The translations under genes were made by a program, and so were the position numbers. The notes below the pieces were generated by a model that ran no database searches, was not told the origin of the DNA, and saw only the letters and a program-made list of their open reading frames with translations. Positions 31,273-39,261 of a stretch of 41,199 nucleotides of DNA are shown one piece after another. The stretch spans positions 1 through 41,199 of the forward strand of contig CANFGH010000018.1 in assembly GCA_947446285.1 (NCBI GenBank). Direction: 5' to 3'. This DNA is from Chloroflexota bacterium. GTDB lineage: Bacteria; Chloroflexota; UBA11872; UBA12225. Position 1 is the stretch's first letter; each line of letters opens with the position of its first letter.

Positions 31273-32124
31273 ATGCGTCTGGGATTCAGTGCGTGGGCGA
31301 TGTCGACGATGCCGGTTCGGGACCAGATATCACTGGTGCATGGATTGGGCTACCAAGCCATCGAATTGGTCGGCGGGGATACGGATGCCCTCAACCCGAT
31401 GACGGTGACCGATACCGAGGTGCGGGATATCAGGCGCGCGCTTGACGACTCCGGATTGGAATTGCCGTCAATCGCCTGCCACGGAAACCTGCTTGAGACC
31501 GACCCGGCGGTGCGTGCCCATGCGTGCGCCCGGGTGATCGCGGGCATGGAACTCGCGGTGCGCCTGGCGGGACCATCCGGACCACCGTGTGTGGTGACCA
31601 TGGGATTCGGCCTTCCGGAACAGTTCGATACCCACCGCCAACAGATCGCGGACAATTTCGCGGAACTTGCGCGTGCCGGGGCACACCTTGGCGTGATCGT
31701 CGCACTGGAACCGCACGTCGGGCAGGCACTCGACCTGCCGGACCGCGTGCAGTGGGTTCTGGACGCCGTGGACTCACCGAACTTTCGGTTGAATTTCGAC
31801 AACAGCCACTTCGAGGTGATGGGCTGTGACTTCCATGCATACGTGCCCCAGTTGACCCAGTATGCGGTGCATACCCATATGAAGGACCAGCGTGGCATTG
31901 CGCCGGGGTTCGAGTTCCTTGTGCCCGGCGAGGGAACATTCGACTACGCGGCGTACCTGCCGGCGATCGAGAAGGCTGGCTACCACGGGGCAATCACCGT
32001 CGAGATCAGCAAGATGGTGCAGAACCGGCCGGACTACGATCCCGCAGAGGTCGCAGCCCGGAGTTACCGCACGCTGACCGATGCAGCCAAGCGTGGTGGG
32101 GTGACGTTCGCGCCAGTTGCGTGA
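31273..32124 (+). CDS. Sugar phosphate isomerase/epimerase (AP-endonuclease-2-like TIM barrel)
   Basis: This 283-residue protein begins with the first barrel strand R-L-G-F-S-A-W-A (ATG 31273 has GAGG 6 bases upstream; ATG 31267 is an alternative). The metal-site residues of the Xyl_isomerase-like family (PF01261) appear at strand ends: Glu in I-V-A-L-E-P-H-V, N-F-D-N-S-H-F-E, H-T-H-M-K-D and E-I-S-K at the end. Members epimerise or isomerise free or phosphorylated sugars and related acids such as tagatose, inosose or hydroxypyruvate. The Glu/Asp/His set implies a Mn or other divalent metal. The real substrate is not clear. It is divergent from the copper operon. Confidence 0.82.
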   Translation: MRLGFSAWAMSTMPVRDQISLVHGLGYQAIELVGGDTDALNPMTVTDTEVRDIRRALDDSGLELPSIACHGNLLETDPAVRAHACARVIAGMELAVRLAGPSGPPCVVTMGFGLPEQFDTHRQQIADNFAELARAGAHLGVIVALEPHVGQALDLPDRVQWVLDAVDSPNFRLNFDNSHFEVMGCDFHAYVPQLTQYAVHTHMKDQRGIAPGFEFLVPGEGTFDYAAYLPAIEKAGYHGAITVEISKMVQNRPDYDPAEVAARSYRTLTDAAKRGGVTFAPVA

Positions 32125-32195
32125 GAACGTACCCTGCCGACACCCAGTCCAATAGAAGGCCCCTTCTCACCCCGTCTCCGCTCCATGACCCCACT

Positions 32196-32215
32196 CCTTT
32201 CCCAAGCGGGAAAGG
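32196..32215. repeat. REP-like palindrome before the GPx gene
   Basis: Arms CCTTTCCC (32196-32203) and GGGAAAGG (32208-32215) are perfectly paired around AAGC. It lies 71 bp after the epimerase stop and 27 bp before the GPx start and belongs to the CCCCTCTCCCG-type family, with a changed arm. Confidence 0.65.
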
Positions 32216-32242
32216 GCAATTCCCCCATGAAGGACACCGACA

Positions 32243-32758
32243 ATGCCCGCACTAAAGACGCCGGAAACGATCTACAGCATCACGATCAACGACGCCGAAG
32301 GCAACCCGACGACACTCGCGCCGTACCGTGGCGATGTCCTGATGATCGTCAACACGGCGAGTTATTGAGGCCACACTCCCCAGCACGGTGTGCTGGCCGG
32401 CCTCGAGAAGCGATACGGGCCGAAGAGATTCCGCGTTCTCGGGTTTCCCTGCAATGACTTCGCCAATGAGGAACCGGGTGACCTGCCGGAAATCGCCGCA
32501 TTCTGTCGACGTGAGTACGGCGCGACCTACCAACTGTTCGACAAGGTTCACTGCGTGGGACGGGAGATTCATCCGATCTATCACTGGCTGACAACGCAAC
32601 CGTTGAAGCCAGGCAAGGTGGAGTGGAACTTTGCGAAGTTCCTGATCGGCCGCGACGGAACGCTGGTCGGCCGTTGGGCGCCGGCAACTGACCCGGATTC
32701 ACGCCTGATACGGAACGCCATCGACCAGGCCCTCAAGGAAGCTGCCCCGCGCGAATGA
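32243..32758 (+). CDS. Glutathione peroxidase, predicted selenoprotein (TGA = Sec42)
   Basis: The frame from ATG 32243 (AAGGA 8 bases upstream) to the stop at 32756-32758 codes 171 residues if one in-frame TGA at 32366-32368 is read as selenocysteine. That TGA falls exactly at the peroxidatic position: V-N-T-A-S-Y-[Sec42]-G-H-T-P-Q, where other GPx proteins have Cys or Sec. Trp128 and Asn129 (V-E-W-N-F-A-K-F-L) complete the active site. In the third position the usual Gln of C-N-Q-F is Asp72 (F-P-C-N-D-F). A hairpin right after the TGA has the bacterial SECIS form. The enzyme reduces hydroperoxides with a thiol donor. The selC, selA, selB and selD genes are not in this window. Confidence 0.88.
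32366..32405 (+). promoter_or_regulatory. Bacterial-type SECIS hairpin beginning at the UGA codon
   Basis: The lower stem pairs GAGGCC (32367-32372) with GGCCTC (32399-32404). An internal loop of 7 and 2 bases follows. The upper stem pairs CCAGCAC (32380-32386) with GTGCTGG (32390-32396). The apical loop is GGT at 32387-32389, so its first G is 19 bases after the TGA. A G or GU in the apical loop, at a distance of about 16-37 bases from the UGA, is the known requirement for SelB binding. Confidence 0.85.
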
Positions 32759-32786
32759 TGCGCCCCGGGACGTTCCCAAGGACCTA

Positions 32787-32814
32787 CCCCTCTCCCGTTG
32801 CGGCGGGAGAGGGG
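32787..32814. repeat. REP-like palindrome after the GPx gene
   Basis: Arms CCCCTCTCCCG (32787-32797) and CGGGAGAGGGG (32804-32814) pair perfectly over 11 bp around TTGCGG. It begins 28 bp after the GPx stop and could act as a terminator-like or stabilising hairpin. No T-run follows. Confidence 0.8.
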
Positions 32815-32861
32815 CTGTTGCTCCCTGAAACCTGACGACCGCAGACGCATCGGATCCCGTG

Positions 32862-34367
32862 ATGAGTCAGAATTCCCCCGAGGCACTCGCGAACCAGGTT
32901 CGCCCAACGGCCTCTCCGCCGACTTCACCAATTGCACCGCCTGATGACCCCTACTTCAAGTGGAAGGTGCTGTTTGTCTCGGGCAGTGGCATTTTCATGG
33001 TCACCCTGGACAGTGGCGTGGTCAATGTGGCGCTGCCGGCACTGGCCCGTGAGTTTGACGCAGCGCTGACCATCACCCAGTGGGTGTCGCTTGGCTACGT
33101 GCTTTCGGTGACCGGGTTCCTGCTTCCGGCTGGCAAGCTCGCCGACCTGCGCGGGCGCCGGGACGTCTTCCTGTTCGGGTTCGGTGCATTCGGACTGGCG
33201 TCAATCCTGTGTGGACTTGCGCCCGGTGTCTACTGGCTGATCCTTGCACGGGTCATCCAGGGCATTGCCGGCGCATTGATCCAGGCCAACATCGGGGCAC
33301 TGGTCGCTTCGGCATTTCCGGCAAAGGAACGTGGGCGGGCCCTCGGGTTGCAGAGTTCCGTCGTTTCCATCGGGTTACTCTCCGGGCCAGTCATCGGCGG
33401 GTTCATTACCGAATTCATCGGCTGGCGCTGGGCCTTCTACGTGAATGTCCCGATCAGCGTGATGGCAATCTTCATGGGATTGCGATTGCTTGGGAAGTCG
33501 CCACGGCAAGCAGGTCAACCATTCGATCTCGCCGGGGCTATCCTGCTGGTGACTGGTGCGGGAGCGACGCTTCTGGGTGTAACCCAAGGGTCCCACTGGG
33601 GATGGGAGAGCCCGCTCACCATCGGTGCGATCGCCATCGGGATCGGGGCAATTGTTGCCTTGGTCGTCGTCGAACGGCGGGTGGCGCACCCATTGATCGA
33701 TCTGGTGCTCTTCCAAAGCAAGGGATTCGTCGCTGCCTTGGCATCGGCCTTCCTGCTGTTCATCACGCTCGCACCGGTCGGGCTGCTCGTGCCTTTCTAC
33801 CTGGCACTCGTCCTGCACCTGCCGGCCAGCCAGATCGGGGCGAGGCTGATCGTGATCCCGGCAACGAGCGCGGCGATTGCCCCGATCAGTGGCTACCTGT
33901 CGGACCGCATCGGGGTCCGGACCCTGGCGGGGATCGGGGCAACCACGACGGCCCTTGGGCTGCTTTCGCTGGTCTTCCTGCCGGACGCCGGGACAACGAC
34001 GCCCCTGCTCATCAGTCTGCTGGTGATCGGGATTGGGCAGTCGCTCTTCCTCGTGCCGAACAACAGTGCCATCTACGAGAGTGCCCCGCGGGAACGCTAT
34101 GGCCTGGTTGGCGGGATGGTCGCCCTCAACCGCAACCTCGCCCAGTCGTTCGGACAGGCGACCGCCGGCGCCCTCTGGACCGGGGTGGTGCTTGCGAATG
34201 CTCCGGCTGGGGTCTCCGAGCTCGAGGCGCCGTCGGCTGCACTGATGCTGGGATTCCAGACGGTTTTCGCGGTCAGTGTGGCGTGTGCCGCCGCCGCTTT
34301 CGTGGTTGCGGTTATCGTGCGTCCACCGCGCACCGTGACCGTTCGACCGGCGTCCTCGTCCGCGTAG
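32862..34367 (+). CDS. DHA2-family MFS drug exporter (14 TM)
   Basis: This is a 501-residue proton-driven exporter of the EmrB/QacA type. It has 14 predicted helices. Motif C of helix 5 appears as L-S-G-P-V-I-G-G-F-I. The loop motif after helix 2 is G-K-L-A-D-L-R-G-R-R, and motif D1 in helix 1 is D-S-G-V-V-N-V-A-L-P, which is typical of this family. The first 40 residues are a Ser/Pro-rich cytoplasmic end. The substrate may be a hydrophobic cation or a metabolite. No regulator gene is next to it. A GTG at 32859 directly before the ATG is an alternative start. Confidence 0.88.
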   Translation: MSQNSPEALANQVRPTASPPTSPIAPPDDPYFKWKVLFVSGSGIFMVTLDSGVVNVALPALAREFDAALTITQWVSLGYVLSVTGFLLPAGKLADLRGRRDVFLFGFGAFGLASILCGLAPGVYWLILARVIQGIAGALIQANIGALVASAFPAKERGRALGLQSSVVSIGLLSGPVIGGFITEFIGWRWAFYVNVPISVMAIFMGLRLLGKSPRQAGQPFDLAGAILLVTGAGATLLGVTQGSHWGWESPLTIGAIAIGIGAIVALVVVERRVAHPLIDLVLFQSKGFVAALASAFLLFITLAPVGLLVPFYLALVLHLPASQIGARLIVIPATSAAIAPISGYLSDRIGVRTLAGIGATTTALGLLSLVFLPDAGTTTPLLISLLVIGIGQSLFLVPNNSAIYESAPRERYGLVGGMVALNRNLAQSFGQATAGALWTGVVLANAPAGVSELEAPSAALMLGFQTVFAVSVACAAAAFVVAVIVRPPRTVTVRPASSSA

Positions 34368-34561
34368 GAATGTCCATGGAACTCGCTCAACGCTGATGCG
34401 CCGGGTGGCTCAGGCATGGGCGGAAGTGACAGGACGATGATGGCCCTCGCGACCAATGCTGCACAGCTGGGGCCGCAGAGGGCGAGGGGAAGTGACCTCG
34501 ACGGAGTGCGCCTACCACCTGCCCTTCCCTCGCATCGGCAGCTGAGGGGAGAGAGGCGCTG

Positions 34562-36298
34562 ATGGCGGCTGCCAGCGTGGCCTCACCTCCGCCGCCGGGG
34601 CGATCAGGAACGACGGGTCCAGCAAGTTCGCTTGCGCTCGTAGGCCTCTGGAGACGCGAGTTCACCGGATATACCCGTGTCCACCTGACCGCTGACGTGC
34701 TGGCGGGCCTCAATGTCGGCGCGGTCAGTCTGCCCCTCGCCCTTGCGTTCGGCGTCGCATCGGGCGCAACGGCGGCTGCCGGGCTGGTAACCGCAATCAT
34801 TTCAGGCCTCGTGATGGGCTCCCTGGGAGGCGCACCGTTCCAGGTATCGGGACCGACCGGGGCGATGGCGGCCATCCTGGTAGGCATCACGGCGACCTAT
34901 GGACTGCCCGGCATGTGGCTGGCCGGGGCAATGGCCGGACTGATCATCATGGGCCTCGGCCTGTTCCGGATGGGCCGCCTGATCCAGTTCATCCCCAGTC
35001 CGGTGATTGTCGGGTTCACGTCCGGTATCGCCCTGGTGATCGCATCAGGACAACTGGACAACGTTCTCGGGTTGGAAATCGGGAACTTCCCGCAACAGTA
35101 CCTCCATTTCATGGCGGTCATCGAAAATCTTGGGTTGATTGACTGGCATGCGATTGTGGTCACCGCCATCGTGATCGGCACCATGGTGACCGTCCCGAGG
35201 TGGAACCGCAACATCCCGGCGTCGCTCCTCGGCATTGCCATCGCCACCATCGTCGCGAACCTGCTCGACTGGCCGGTCCACATGATCGGCCATATCCCGC
35301 GCACGATCCTTCTGCCGGACCGCCTCGATCCGTCATCGATCACGGTGGACGGGGTTGCGATGCTCGTCGCGCCGGCCATGTCCATCGCGGTCCTCGCGTC
35401 GATCAAGTCGCTGCTGTGCGGGACCGTCGGGGGAAACCTGACTGGCGTGAAGATGAACAACGATCAGGAGTTGATCGCGCTTGGCCTAGGCAACCTGATC
35501 ATTCCGTTCCTCGGCGGGGTACCGGCATCGGCCGCCGTGGCGAGGACGTCGGTGGCTATCCGGAGCGGAGGGCGCACCCGTCTGGTTCCGATCATCCATG
35601 GGTTGGTGCTGCTAGCGGCGGCATTGCTGATCGGCCCGGCCTTGGAACGGGTCCCATTGGCCGCCCTCGGTGGGGTACTTCTGGTGACCTCGGTGCGGGT
35701 CAATGACTGGGCGACGATGCGCTTTTTCGTGCACCGTCGGCTCTGGCACGCCGTGGCAGTCATGCTGGTCACCATGGTCGCAACGTACGTGTTCAACCTC
35801 ACCCAAGCCGTGGTGATCGGGATGGTGGTCTCAGTCCTGTGGTTTGTACGTCAAGCGAGCGTGATTGACGTCAGCCGGCAACCGGTCGACGGGACCCGCA
35901 TGAAAGAGCGTGGTCAGGAGTTACGCGGTGACCACCCGGGTGTCGAGGTGGTGTACGTGACTGGGCCACTCTTCTTCGGGAATATCTCGACGTTTCTGGA
36001 AGCTCTCGAGGATGTACCAACGTCGACGGCGCTGATCCTGTCCCTGCGAGGCATGCCGACGCTCGACGCCGTCGGTGTCCAGGCGATCGAGGAGACAATC
36101 CTTCGGCAGCATCACGGTGGAGGTTCGGTCCATCTGGTGGGGTTGCAACCGGCATCGAGGCGTCGTCTGGAGAGATCCGGCGTCTTGGAACGCTTGGGAA
36201 CTGGGCGTGTCCACTGGAGCGCCGACCAGGCGATTACGGCGATCGACGCCGAGCATCACGCAGTGGATGCGGATACGCCCGCTCCGCACTCCATCTGA
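34562..36298 (+). CDS. SulP-family anion transporter with STAS domain
   Basis: This is a 578-residue SLC26/SulP transporter. The membrane domain covers about residues 35-430, with L-N-V-G-A-V-S-L-P-L-A-L-A-F-G at the start, F-Q-V-S-G-P-T-G-A-M near 100 and F-L-G-G-V-P-A-S-A-A-V-A near 320. The cytoplasmic STAS domain is at about 455-565 (V-Y-V-T-G-P-L-F-F-G-N; then L-S-L-R-G-M-P-T-L-D-A-V-G-V). Family members carry sulfate, bicarbonate, nitrate or dicarboxylates by proton or sodium symport; the ion is not known here. GAGAGG lies about 6 bases before the ATG. The 194-bp gap upstream (34368-34561) has no gene or clear element. Confidence 0.9.
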   Translation: MAAASVASPPPPGRSGTTGPASSLALVGLWRREFTGYTRVHLTADVLAGLNVGAVSLPLALAFGVASGATAAAGLVTAIISGLVMGSLGGAPFQVSGPTGAMAAILVGITATYGLPGMWLAGAMAGLIIMGLGLFRMGRLIQFIPSPVIVGFTSGIALVIASGQLDNVLGLEIGNFPQQYLHFMAVIENLGLIDWHAIVVTAIVIGTMVTVPRWNRNIPASLLGIAIATIVANLLDWPVHMIGHIPRTILLPDRLDPSSITVDGVAMLVAPAMSIAVLASIKSLLCGTVGGNLTGVKMNNDQELIALGLGNLIIPFLGGVPASAAVARTSVAIRSGGRTRLVPIIHGLVLLAAALLIGPALERVPLAALGGVLLVTSVRVNDWATMRFFVHRRLWHAVAVMLVTMVATYVFNLTQAVVIGMVVSVLWFVRQASVIDVSRQPVDGTRMKERGQELRGDHPGVEVVYVTGPLFFGNISTFLEALEDVPTSTALILSLRGMPTLDAVGVQAIEETILRQHHGGGSVHLVGLQPASRRRLERSGVLERLGTGRVHWSADQAITAIDAEHHAVDADTPAPHSI

Positions 36299-36349
36299 TC
36301 ACCCGGCCAGGCACGCTAAGCCAACCAGGGTGAGGCTGGACAGCGATGA

Positions 36350-37162
36350 CTACGCGCGAAGGCCTGCCATCCAGGTCGAGGCAAGTGCCGTCCACTCACC
36401 GGCGGGGTGCCCGTCCGCCAGACCAAGACCGTGCCGGCCGGCCGGGAAGATGTGCAAGGCGTAAGGCACGCCGGAGGCGCCGAGAGCACGCGCGTAGACG
36501 AGGGGGTGGTTCACCGGGACGGACTGATCTTCCACGGTGTGCCAGATGAAGGACGGGGGCGTGTCGGCGGTGACATTCAACTCAGCACTCATCTCGCGCC
36601 GCGCCGCCGGGTCGGCATCTGGCCCGAGGAGATTGTCGATGCATCCCTGGTGCACCTCTTCTATGAATGAGATGACCGGGTAGCACAGGATTGCGAAGTC
36701 GGGTCGGCAGGAGGTCTGGAGGACCGGATCAGAGGCATCCGTCCGGCCCAAGTCAAACTGCGTGGACACCGTCGCGACAAGGTGTCCACCGGCGGAAAAG
36801 CCGATGACCCCGATGGCGTCCGGGTCGATGCCCCACTCTGATGCACGGTGGCGGACGATCCGGATCGCGCGCTGGGCGTCCTGCATTGGCGCCGGATGAC
36901 GGTGAGGCGCCACCCGGTAGGAGACCACGAAGGCGTGATACCCGAGACTATTGACCCACCTGGCGATCGGATCACCCTCATGTTCAGCCCGCATGCGGTA
37001 CCCACCACCCGGCAGGACGATCACTGCCCCGCGGGGAGCGTGTGTCCCGTCATGTCCAAGTAGGAATGGGGTGAGCTGGACGGTATCCGCACCGTCGGAG
37101 GCACCTTTGGGCGCATCGGGCCAGACGGCAATGGTAGTTGGGGTATCGGTGCTCGTACGCAT
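36350..37162 (-). CDS. Alpha/beta-hydrolase esterase (acetyl-esterase/lipase type)
   Basis: This is a 270-residue soluble hydrolase. The oxyanion motif is L-P-G-G-G-Y near residue 51. The nucleophile elbow is G-F-S-A-G-G near residue 121, and the catalytic His is in G-R-H-G-L-G near residue 243. A catalytic Asp is expected just before it, in the E-D-Q-S-V-P segment. It resembles BD-FAE/acetyl-xylan esterase-type enzymes that remove acetyl groups from sugars and short esters. No signal peptide is visible, so the substrate is likely imported. Together with the sugar-acid enzymes nearby this suggests breakdown of acetylated plant sugars. It is convergent with the SulP gene. Confidence 0.83.
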   Translation of the reverse strand: MRTSTDTPTTIAVWPDAPKGASDGADTVQLTPFLLGHDGTHAPRGAVIVLPGGGYRMRAEHEGDPIARWVNSLGYHAFVVSYRVAPHRHPAPMQDAQRAIRIVRHRASEWGIDPDAIGVIGFSAGGHLVATVSTQFDLGRTDASDPVLQTSCRPDFAILCYPVISFIEEVHQGCIDNLLGPDADPAARREMSAELNVTADTPPSFIWHTVEDQSVPVNHPLVYARALGASGVPYALHIFPAGRHGLGLADGHPAGEWTALASTWMAGLRA

Positions 37163-37258
37163 GTCGGGGAGACAAGGTACACGATGGGTCGGGCGGGTTG
37201 GCGGTGCGGACGGACCCTGAGGGCATAGCGAGTCCCGCCATGCCCCCAGGAACTGTGC

Positions 37259-38119
37259 CTACGCCGCGGTGCGGAACAACGGTTCGGTGGCGTGGGCGAG
37301 GGTTTCAATGGAGGCGAGTTCGGCCGGGTTGAGGGGCCGGAGGTCAGCCGCGATTTCCAAGGCAAGGTCGAAGAACTCGACGTGTCCGGGAGGGATTGCA
37401 GCGGTGACCCCGAGGCCGAGAGTGAAGCGGAGGGCAAGCGCCGCGTGGGCACGATCCTCGATGGGTTCGTACCACGCCTTGCGCCACTTGCGATCCTCGC
37501 GCGTCGTCCCTTCAGGCCACTTGGTCTTCGCCATGCCCTTGAGGGCGAGGATGCCTGCACCACGGCGCTTGGCCGCTTCAACCACCTGCGGTCCAAAGTT
37601 TCCTTCGAGGTACGTGCAGAAGTTCAAGGGGAACAACACGGAGTCGAAGGGGAACCGGTCGAGAAGGGCAACCGCAGCCTCGGTTGAGTGCGCACTGAAC
37701 CCTAGGTACTTGACCTTGCCCTCGTCACGTGCACGCAGGAAGGTCTCCATCGCACCGCCGGGTCCCAGGACGGTCTCGACATCCTCCATCTTGGTCATCG
37801 CATGCAACTGGTAGAGATCGAAGTGATCGGTGTGCATCTTGGCGAGTGATGATTCAAGTTCGGCACGGGCGCCGACCGCATCCCGCATGCCCGTCTTGCA
37901 CGCAAGGAAGACCCCATCCCGGTGCGGGCGCAACGCCGGTCCGAGACGATCCTCGGCCTCGCCATAACTCGGGGCGACGTCGAAGTAGTTGACCCCGCGC
38001 GCTACCGCGGATGCGACAAGGCGGTTGGCCTCGTCCTGAGGGGTCTCGTTGACGACGATGCCACCAAACCCGATGACCGACAACTTCTGGCCCGTCTGTC
38101 CCAATGTGCGGTATTCCAC
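37259..38119 (-). CDS. Aldo/keto reductase
   Basis: This is a 286-residue NADPH-dependent oxidoreductase of the AKR fold. The start is GTG 38119 with AGGGG 8 bases upstream. The catalytic tetrad can be read in order: Asp in N-Y-F-D-V-A, Tyr in P-S-Y-G-E-A-E, Lys in L-A-C-K-T-G and His in L-Y-Q-L-H-A-M. It begins with the usual strand Y-R-T-L-G-Q-T-G. The C-terminal half is closer to sugar-type AKRs (G-A-G-I-L-A-L-K-G-M) than to the steroid-type ones. The substrate is unknown. It lies 96 bp upstream of the esterase gene on the same strand. Confidence 0.87.
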   Translation of the reverse strand: MEYRTLGQTGQKLSVIGFGGIVVNETPQDEANRLVASAVARGVNYFDVAPSYGEAEDRLGPALRPHRDGVFLACKTGMRDAVGARAELESSLAKMHTDHFDLYQLHAMTKMEDVETVLGPGGAMETFLRARDEGKVKYLGFSAHSTEAAVALLDRFPFDSVLFPLNFCTYLEGNFGPQVVEAAKRRGAGILALKGMAKTKWPEGTTREDRKWRKAWYEPIEDRAHAALALRFTLGLGVTAAIPPGHVEFFDLALEIAADLRPLNPAELASIETLAHATEPLFRTAA

Positions 38120-38235
38120 TTGATCACCCCTGACGAATTCGGTGGGGCATCACGGAGTGATGCCTGATGACAGATTGCCGTTTGCCGACAGTATCGCACC
38201 AACGGCACGAAGACTGGTGCACCGGAAGCGGTAGC

Positions 38236-39129
38236 TCAGGACGCGTTTGCGACTAGGGTCTCGCCCGACCCAGAAGGGTCTTCGGAGCGAGCGTCGGCAC
38301 CTGCAGGGACCGCCCCACCGGACTTGGCGACCGTCTCGACGGTTTCACGCGGGCGTGGCGCCCCCCGGGCACGGGCAAGGACGTCGGCCTGGCGGGAGAG
38401 TTGCTGCATGCGCTTGGAAAGTTCAGCCCATGCCCGCAGGCGATCAGTCGCCACATCAAGACGGGTCTGGATGGCTTCGGTGCGACGTTCAACCGCCCGC
38501 ACCTGACGTTCGAGAGAACCGGCCCGGTCCTCGGCTGACAGGGCGCGTCGGCGCCATTCATCACATTCGATCAGGAGGCGTTCGACCCGCTCGAGGAACT
38601 GCCGGGCAACCGCGGTCTCCTCGGCACCGGAGGGCCGGTCGGATCCATTGTCAACCACGCGTGCCTCGCCACCAACGGGCCTGACCCGCCCGGCCGTGCC
38701 AGAACGAACAACCGACCACACGGATGATGAACCGGGACCCGAGGCATCGTCTCCGGAAGGCATGTCGGATCCGGATTGGTCAGCATCGGGGGACTGACCC
38801 CACGATGGCACGACGCCATACTCGTCAAGGGGAGGGGCAAGCAGGACCGTCAGGCGCCTGGATGCGCTACCGGGAGTGGCCTGGACATCGACAATCCGCC
38901 TCGCTTGAAGATCGGCGAGGGCAGCTTCGGCGGTGTCACCCGCGAGGCCGGCGCTCCGGTATAGATCCGAAGCTGCCCACGTTGCCGGGGTTCCGGGAAC
39001 GTGGGCGCCGATCAAGGTGGCGAGGACGCGCCCGGAAGGGGTGCCCGGGTCGGGGAACGCCTCTTCGGCGGTCGCATCCGTCTCAGCGTCTGAAACCACC
39101 GGCGCAGGGCGGGGAGACTTGCGGGGCAT
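38236..39129 (-). CDS. Hypothetical protein: possible N-terminal winged-helix segment, disordered linker and C-terminal coiled coil
   Basis: This encodes 297 residues from ATG 39129 (GGAG 8 bases upstream). Residues 15-95 show helices and a strand pair like a small winged-helix or DNA-binding unit (L-A-T-L-I-G-A-H-V; A-L-A-D-L-Q-A-R-R-I-V-D-V). Residues 100-170 are Ser/Gly/Asp/Pro-rich and disordered. Residues 175-255 are a long Arg/Glu/Leu-rich coiled coil with heptad spacing (R-Q-F-L-E-R-V-E-R-L-L). The C-terminus is acidic and unstructured. No catalytic motif is present. The gene stands alone between an AKR and an aldehyde dehydrogenase gene. A structural or DNA-associated role is only a guess. 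Confidence 0.55.
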   Translation of the reverse strand: MPRKSPRPAPVVSDAETDATAEEAFPDPGTPSGRVLATLIGAHVPGTPATWAASDLYRSAGLAGDTAEAALADLQARRIVDVQATPGSASRRLTVLLAPPLDEYGVVPSWGQSPDADQSGSDMPSGDDASGPGSSSVWSVVRSGTAGRVRPVGGEARVVDNGSDRPSGAEETAVARQFLERVERLLIECDEWRRRALSAEDRAGSLERQVRAVERRTEAIQTRLDVATDRLRAWAELSKRMQQLSRQADVLARARGAPRPRETVETVAKSGGAVPAGADARSEDPSGSGETLVANAS

Positions 39130-39261
39130 GGCGTTGGCACTCCAGATCAGGGGTGTGCGGGGGCCACGAGACCCCCGCACGACCGGTGTGCCGCCGGACC
39201 GAACGTGCGCGCACCGATCACATCAATGACCGAAGCGTACACGTCGCCGGTTGCCCGAACC

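Noticed and set aside
32243-32368. GPx gene as a pseudogene broken by a stop codon
   Set aside because: The only stop is at the exact peroxidatic position, the rest of the frame is intact with conserved motifs, and a SECIS hairpin follows directly.
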